Assembly (NCBI GenBank): GCA_964513655.1
Contig: CAZENQ010000032.1
Span: 1-32,970, forward strand
Reading direction: 5' to 3'
DNA length: 32,970 nt
Source of the DNA: G020350405 sp964513655
GTDB lineage: Bacteria > Planctomycetota > Phycisphaerae > Sedimentisphaerales > Anaerobacaceae
Shown here piece after piece: positions 30,130-32,970 of the stretch. The notes under the pieces were generated by a model. That model saw nothing but the letters and a program-made list of their open reading frames with translations, was not told the DNA's origin and did not search any database. A program made the translations under genes and the position numbers. The stretch's first letter is position 1. Each line of letters opens with the position of its first letter.

Positions 30130-32649
30130 TCATTCCTTGATGACTTCCACGCAACAGCCGTCGAACAATGCAAAATCTGCGAAGTCAACCACAGTATTCT
30201 CATCAAGGTCACTCCCGCCGCACCAGTCAGGCCCACCGCAGTCCGCAGCAAGCCAATTAGATGCGAAAACGCCAAGGTATTTGAGATTGTTGGCAATTAT
30301 CCTTATCGTATCCGTACCATAAAAGTACTCGCCGCTGGTCAGCCTGACACTGACCGTCACCTCGGCAGGGCCAAAGTCGCTCGCAGCCTCACAGAAACTG
30401 CGGCGTTCAAACCCAACCTCAACGCCAACCGGCCTGCCTCTGCCCTCATCGACAAACACATTTATATACTCCGATTCAATCCCCAAAGGCTGCAATACTG
30501 CCGGTGTATTCACATCCACATCCCCAATCTCATAATCCTCCGGCAAGACAAAATGCGCTTTCATCCAGTTACCTTCACTGTCCGGATTAAGCGCCTCCGG
30601 CGTAAAGTGCATCCCCACTTCAATCGCCTCAATCACCCATATAAGAACTTCGTCAGGGTCAGAGTCATCTCTACTGTCGTTCACAACTAGTTCGATGACG
30701 TGCTCACCTCCCGGCAGTTCTATCACGGGATTGACTCCTGTCGTCTCATGCGTATTGCCATCGACAACCCAATTCCAAAGGTAACTTAATTCATCACCAT
30801 CAACGTCATAAGACCCGCTGCCATCCAGCGCAACCTCTCCCACATATCCGCCCACAACGTATATCGTCTGGTCTTCACCTGCATCAGCAACCGGCGGATT
30901 ATTTATACGGCGAACAGCAAAGCTACGGAGTGCTCCCGCCGCAATAGCAATAAAACCAGCGTTCGGCAAAGGAATATCGCACTGGCCTTGGCTGTTGTAT
31001 CCCCACGCTACAATGGAACCATTCTCCTTAAGGCCTAAACTGTGAGAGTATCCCGCCGCAATGGCAATAAACTCCGTATTTGGTGAAGGAACATTGCACT
31101 GCCCGTAGTAATTGGCTCCCCACACCACAATCGATCCATCTTCCTTGAGTCCCAAACTGTGATGCTGCCCCGCGGCAATGTCAATAAAACTAGTGTTCGG
31201 CGAAGGAACATTGCACTGGCCCTTGCTGTTGTCTCCCCACGCCGCAATCGAACCGTCCTCTTTAAGGCCTAAACTGTGCCAGTATCCCCCCGCAATGGAA
31301 ACAAAATGCGTACTCGGCGAAGGCACATCGCACTGCCCGTAATCATTGCGTCCCCACGCCACAATCGATCCATCTTCCTTAAGGCCTAAACTGTGATGCT
31401 GCCCAGCAGCACTGGTAATAAAGTTTGTATTCGGCCAAGGAACATTGCGCTGCCCGTAATCGTTGCCTCCCCACGCCACAATCGATCCATCCTCCTTAAG
31501 ACCTAAACTGTGATACTCGCCCACGGCCAACGCCACAAAACCGCTATTTGGCAAAGGTACATCGCATTGCCCGAAGTGGTTGATTCCCCACGTCACAACC
31601 GAGCCGTATTGTTTAAGGCCTAAGCTGTGCCAGTATCCACCCGCAGTGGCAATGAAATCCTCGTTCGGCCAAGGAACATTGCACTGCCCGTATTCATTGC
31701 GTCCCCACACCACTATCGACCCGTTCTCTTTCACGCCTAAACTGTGGCAAGATCCCGCTGCAATGGCAATAAAATCCGTATTTGGCGACGGTACATTGCA
31801 CTGTCTGTATTCGTTGCGTCCCCACGCCACTATCGAACCGTCCTCTTTAAGGCCTAAACCGTGCCAGGGTCCCGCCACAACCGCAATAAAATCCGTATTG
31901 GGCGAAGGCACGTTGCATTGCCCGTAGTAGTTGACTCCCCATGCGACAATCGACCCGTCCTCTTTAAGGCCCAGGCTGTGGTAAGCGCCCACAGCAACCG
32001 CCACGAAACCCGTATTCGGCAAGGGAACATTACACTGGCCTTGGATGTTGTATCCCCACGCCACAACGGAACCGTTCTCCTTAACGCCTAAACTGTGTCG
32101 GGATCCTCCCGCAACGGCGATAAAACCCGTATTCGGCCAAGGGACATTGCACTGGCCGTAATCATTGTATCCCCACGCCACAATCGACCCATCCTGCTTA
32201 AGCCCCAGATTGTGACTGCCGCCTGTCGCAACAGTCAAAAAGCCGCTATTTGGTAAAGGGGTGTTGCACTGACCGTTGTAGTTGCTTCCCCATGCCACAA
32301 TCGATCCATCCTGCTTAACACCCAAACTGTGATTGCTACCCGCCGCCACCGTCAGAAAATCGCTATTGGGTGTTGGCACCTTGCACCGCCCAGAAACGTT
32401 ATTTCCCCAAGCCACGATGGAACCATCGTCCTTGAGGCCCAAACTGTGTCCTGAACCTCCCGCAACAGCCGTAAATCCTCCCGACAGGTCAACTCCGATA
32501 ACTTGTCTACCCCAACCTATGATTTTGCCCGGTTCGTCCCCATGCGCGACTACAGATACCGCGCACAGCATCACCGCTCCGATTAGCACACGCACTATAA
32601 TGGAACAAACCCAGCTACGACTTGATTTAAACTTCACTCTATCCTCCAT
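30130..32649 (-). CDS. Secreted RCC1-type repeat protein with PKD-like and dockerin-like domains
   Basis: An 839-residue exported protein. After a signal peptide (about 1-36) come 14 tandem RCC1-style units (about residues 41-582), nearly all exactly 39 residues, with the pattern SIVAWGxNxxGQCNVPxPN then FxAIAAGxxHSLGLKEDG. RCC1 units form beta-propeller blades, so two propellers or one large one are possible. Next comes a PKD/REJ-like domain (about 583-680: PVADAGEDQTIYVVGG, DGSGSYDVDGDELSYLWNW). A mixed beta region with few clues follows, then a dockerin-like end (FASNWLAADCGG, DLDENTVVDFADFALFDGCC) that holds one calcium-loop pattern. That tail is typical of planctomycete exoproteins and probably docks or anchors them. 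A GTG at 32637, five bases after GGAGG, is an alternative start that gives a neater signal peptide. Binding target unknown. Confidence 0.85.
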   Translation of the reverse strand: MEDRVKFKSSRSWVCSIIVRVLIGAVMLCAVSVVAHGDEPGKIIGWGRQVIGVDLSGGFTAVAGGSGHSLGLKDDGSIVAWGNNVSGRCKVPTPNSDFLTVAAGSNHSLGVKQDGSIVAWGSNYNGQCNTPLPNSGFLTVATGGSHNLGLKQDGSIVAWGYNDYGQCNVPWPNTGFIAVAGGSRHSLGVKENGSVVAWGYNIQGQCNVPLPNTGFVAVAVGAYHSLGLKEDGSIVAWGVNYYGQCNVPSPNTDFIAVVAGPWHGLGLKEDGSIVAWGRNEYRQCNVPSPNTDFIAIAAGSCHSLGVKENGSIVVWGRNEYGQCNVPWPNEDFIATAGGYWHSLGLKQYGSVVTWGINHFGQCDVPLPNSGFVALAVGEYHSLGLKEDGSIVAWGGNDYGQRNVPWPNTNFITSAAGQHHSLGLKEDGSIVAWGRNDYGQCDVPSPSTHFVSIAGGYWHSLGLKEDGSIAAWGDNSKGQCNVPSPNTSFIDIAAGQHHSLGLKEDGSIVVWGANYYGQCNVPSPNTEFIAIAAGYSHSLGLKENGSIVAWGYNSQGQCDIPLPNAGFIAIAAGALRSFAVRRINNPPVADAGEDQTIYVVGGYVGEVALDGSGSYDVDGDELSYLWNWVVDGNTHETTGVNPVIELPGGEHVIELVVNDSRDDSDPDEVLIWVIEAIEVGMHFTPEALNPDSEGNWMKAHFVLPEDYEIGDVDVNTPAVLQPLGIESEYINVFVDEGRGRPVGVEVGFERRSFCEAASDFGPAEVTVSVRLTSGEYFYGTDTIRIIANNLKYLGVFASNWLAADCGGPDWCGGSDLDENTVVDFADFALFDGCCVEVIKE
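30904..32529 (-). repeat. Tandem 117-bp coding repeat (RCC1-type units)
   Basis: The coding DNA repeats about every 117 bases, 14 times, matching the 39-residue protein unit. The words for GTGGGG (Trp-Gly), CAGTGCAATGTTCC and CACAGTTTAGG recur with small differences. The uniform unit length suggests expansion by unequal recombination. Confidence 0.85.
32643..32647 (-). promoter_or_regulatory. Ribosome binding site suggesting a later RCC1-gene start
   Basis: GGAGG on the minus strand lies inside the first two codons after the ATG at 32649 and five bases before an in-frame GTG at 32635-32637. The upstream ATG has only GAAGGA placed too close. The true start may be the GTG, which would shorten the protein by four residues. 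Confidence 0.5.
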
Positions 32650-32754
32650 AGTCCTTCTTCCCGCTACTTAGGGTGTTAACATCTCTTCACCGCCCCTCCA
32701 TGAGCCTCATTCCAGCTTTCGCACCAGTATAACCCAATTTCCTCCTGTAAGCAA

Positions 32755-32970
32755 CTATTCTTTTGCTCCCCGGCGTCGCACTCCTCTGCGATATACCTGC
32801 CTGCCCGGCCGCCGGACCAATCCCCTGCCGAGTCTCCTTGGTCCCCTCCTGTGAGGGACCGTAACGGTTGCACTCGCTTCCGCCACATTACCCGACTCAT
32901 CCACCGCCTCATAAGTCAGCGTATAAACCCTGCCGCTGCCGCCTTTACCCTTCCTCGCCCTAAGATAAAT
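32755..32970 (-). CDS. 3' end of a secreted beta-domain protein, possibly frameshifted
   Basis: Seventy-one codons enter from the window edge and stop at TAG (32755-32757). The first part, YTLTYEAVDESGNVAEASAT then VTVP, is the last strand pair of a bacterial Ig/HYR/PKD-like domain of the kind that ends many planctomycete exoproteins. After VTVPH the frame turns into an arginine-rich tail (RRGPRRLGRGLVRRPGRQ) that is unlike any domain end. In another frame the same DNA continues acidic and glycine-rich (GDQGDSAGDWSGGRAGRYIA) down to a stop near 32676. A small indel near AGGAGGGG (about 32847-32854) could explain this. The gene is read in the same direction as the RCC1-type gene and about 100 bases ahead of it. 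The domain call is fair; the exact end is uncertain. Confidence 0.55.
   Translation of the reverse strand: MYLRARKGKGGSGRVYTLTYEAVDESGNVAEASATVTVPHRRGPRRLGRGLVRRPGRQVYRRGVRRRGAKE

Noticed and set aside
30904..32529. CRISPR-like or satellite repeat array
   Set aside because: The 117-bp period is a multiple of three, the repeats are translated in one open frame with the RCC1 pattern, and there are no spacers.
1..32970. tRNA or rRNA genes
   Set aside because: I looked for T-loop (GGTTCRANNCC) and acceptor-stem patterns, and chance hits such as those near 1132 and 18756 lack partner stems. A tRNAscan-SE run would settle it.

Overview
The window looks like a chromosomal segment of an uncultured Gram-negative planctomycete, probably of the class Phycisphaerae (inference). 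The reasons are a secreted repeat protein ending in a short dockerin-like tail (FASNWL...DLDENTVVDFADFALF), paired BamD-like and LptE-like genes that imply an outer membrane, a full Rnf complex, and several tetratricopeptide and Hsp70-type genes of a style common in that phylum. No tRNA, rRNA, CRISPR array, transposase or phage gene was recognised. Most of the window is housekeeping.

Layout. 1-3321 (minus): 5' part of RNase R, ribosomal protein S20 with a terminator, and a TPR protein. 3388-6725 (plus): glyA with a clear promoter and a possibly structured leader, a Gfo/Idh/MocA-like protein with altered active-site residues, and a membrane-anchored zinc-ribbon protein ending at a strong terminator. 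6782-7585 (minus): an M48 lipoprotein protease, divergent from the Rnf operon. 7616-13112 (plus): a small RseC-like membrane protein followed by rnfC-D-G-E-A-B with overlapping or closely spaced genes. Convergent to it is apbE (13131-14198, minus), the flavin transferase that would load FMN onto RnfD and RnfG. 14287-16080 (plus): a TIGR03960-type B12-binding radical SAM protein that may be translated from a leaderless mRNA.

16104-22890 (minus) is a compact run bamD-lptE-ftsH-dsbD-nth-LOG, combining outer-membrane biogenesis, membrane proteolysis, periplasmic thiol reduction and base-excision repair. 23016-24414 is a scar. A good promoter leads to a signal-peptide start that stops after 19 codons, then an AT-rich NHL-repeat membrane protein gene, then the apparent 3' end of another reading frame. 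This suggests that a secreted-protein gene was broken and partly replaced.

24503-28848 (minus) is the most interesting block. It encodes a membrane protein whose cytoplasmic C-terminus resembles the nucleotide exchange factor GrpE, a short Hsp70, and a protein with DjlA-like order (TerB-like, then J-like) whose J region has lost the HPD motif. Together they read as a dedicated, membrane-tethered Hsp70 system.

29031-30054 (plus) is a stand-alone ATP-pyrophosphatase subunit of GMP synthase. 30065-32649 (minus) is a secreted RCC1-type protein with 14 units of about 39 residues, a PKD-like domain and a dockerin-like tail. The last bases hold the 3' end of another secreted protein, whose final frame looks shifted.
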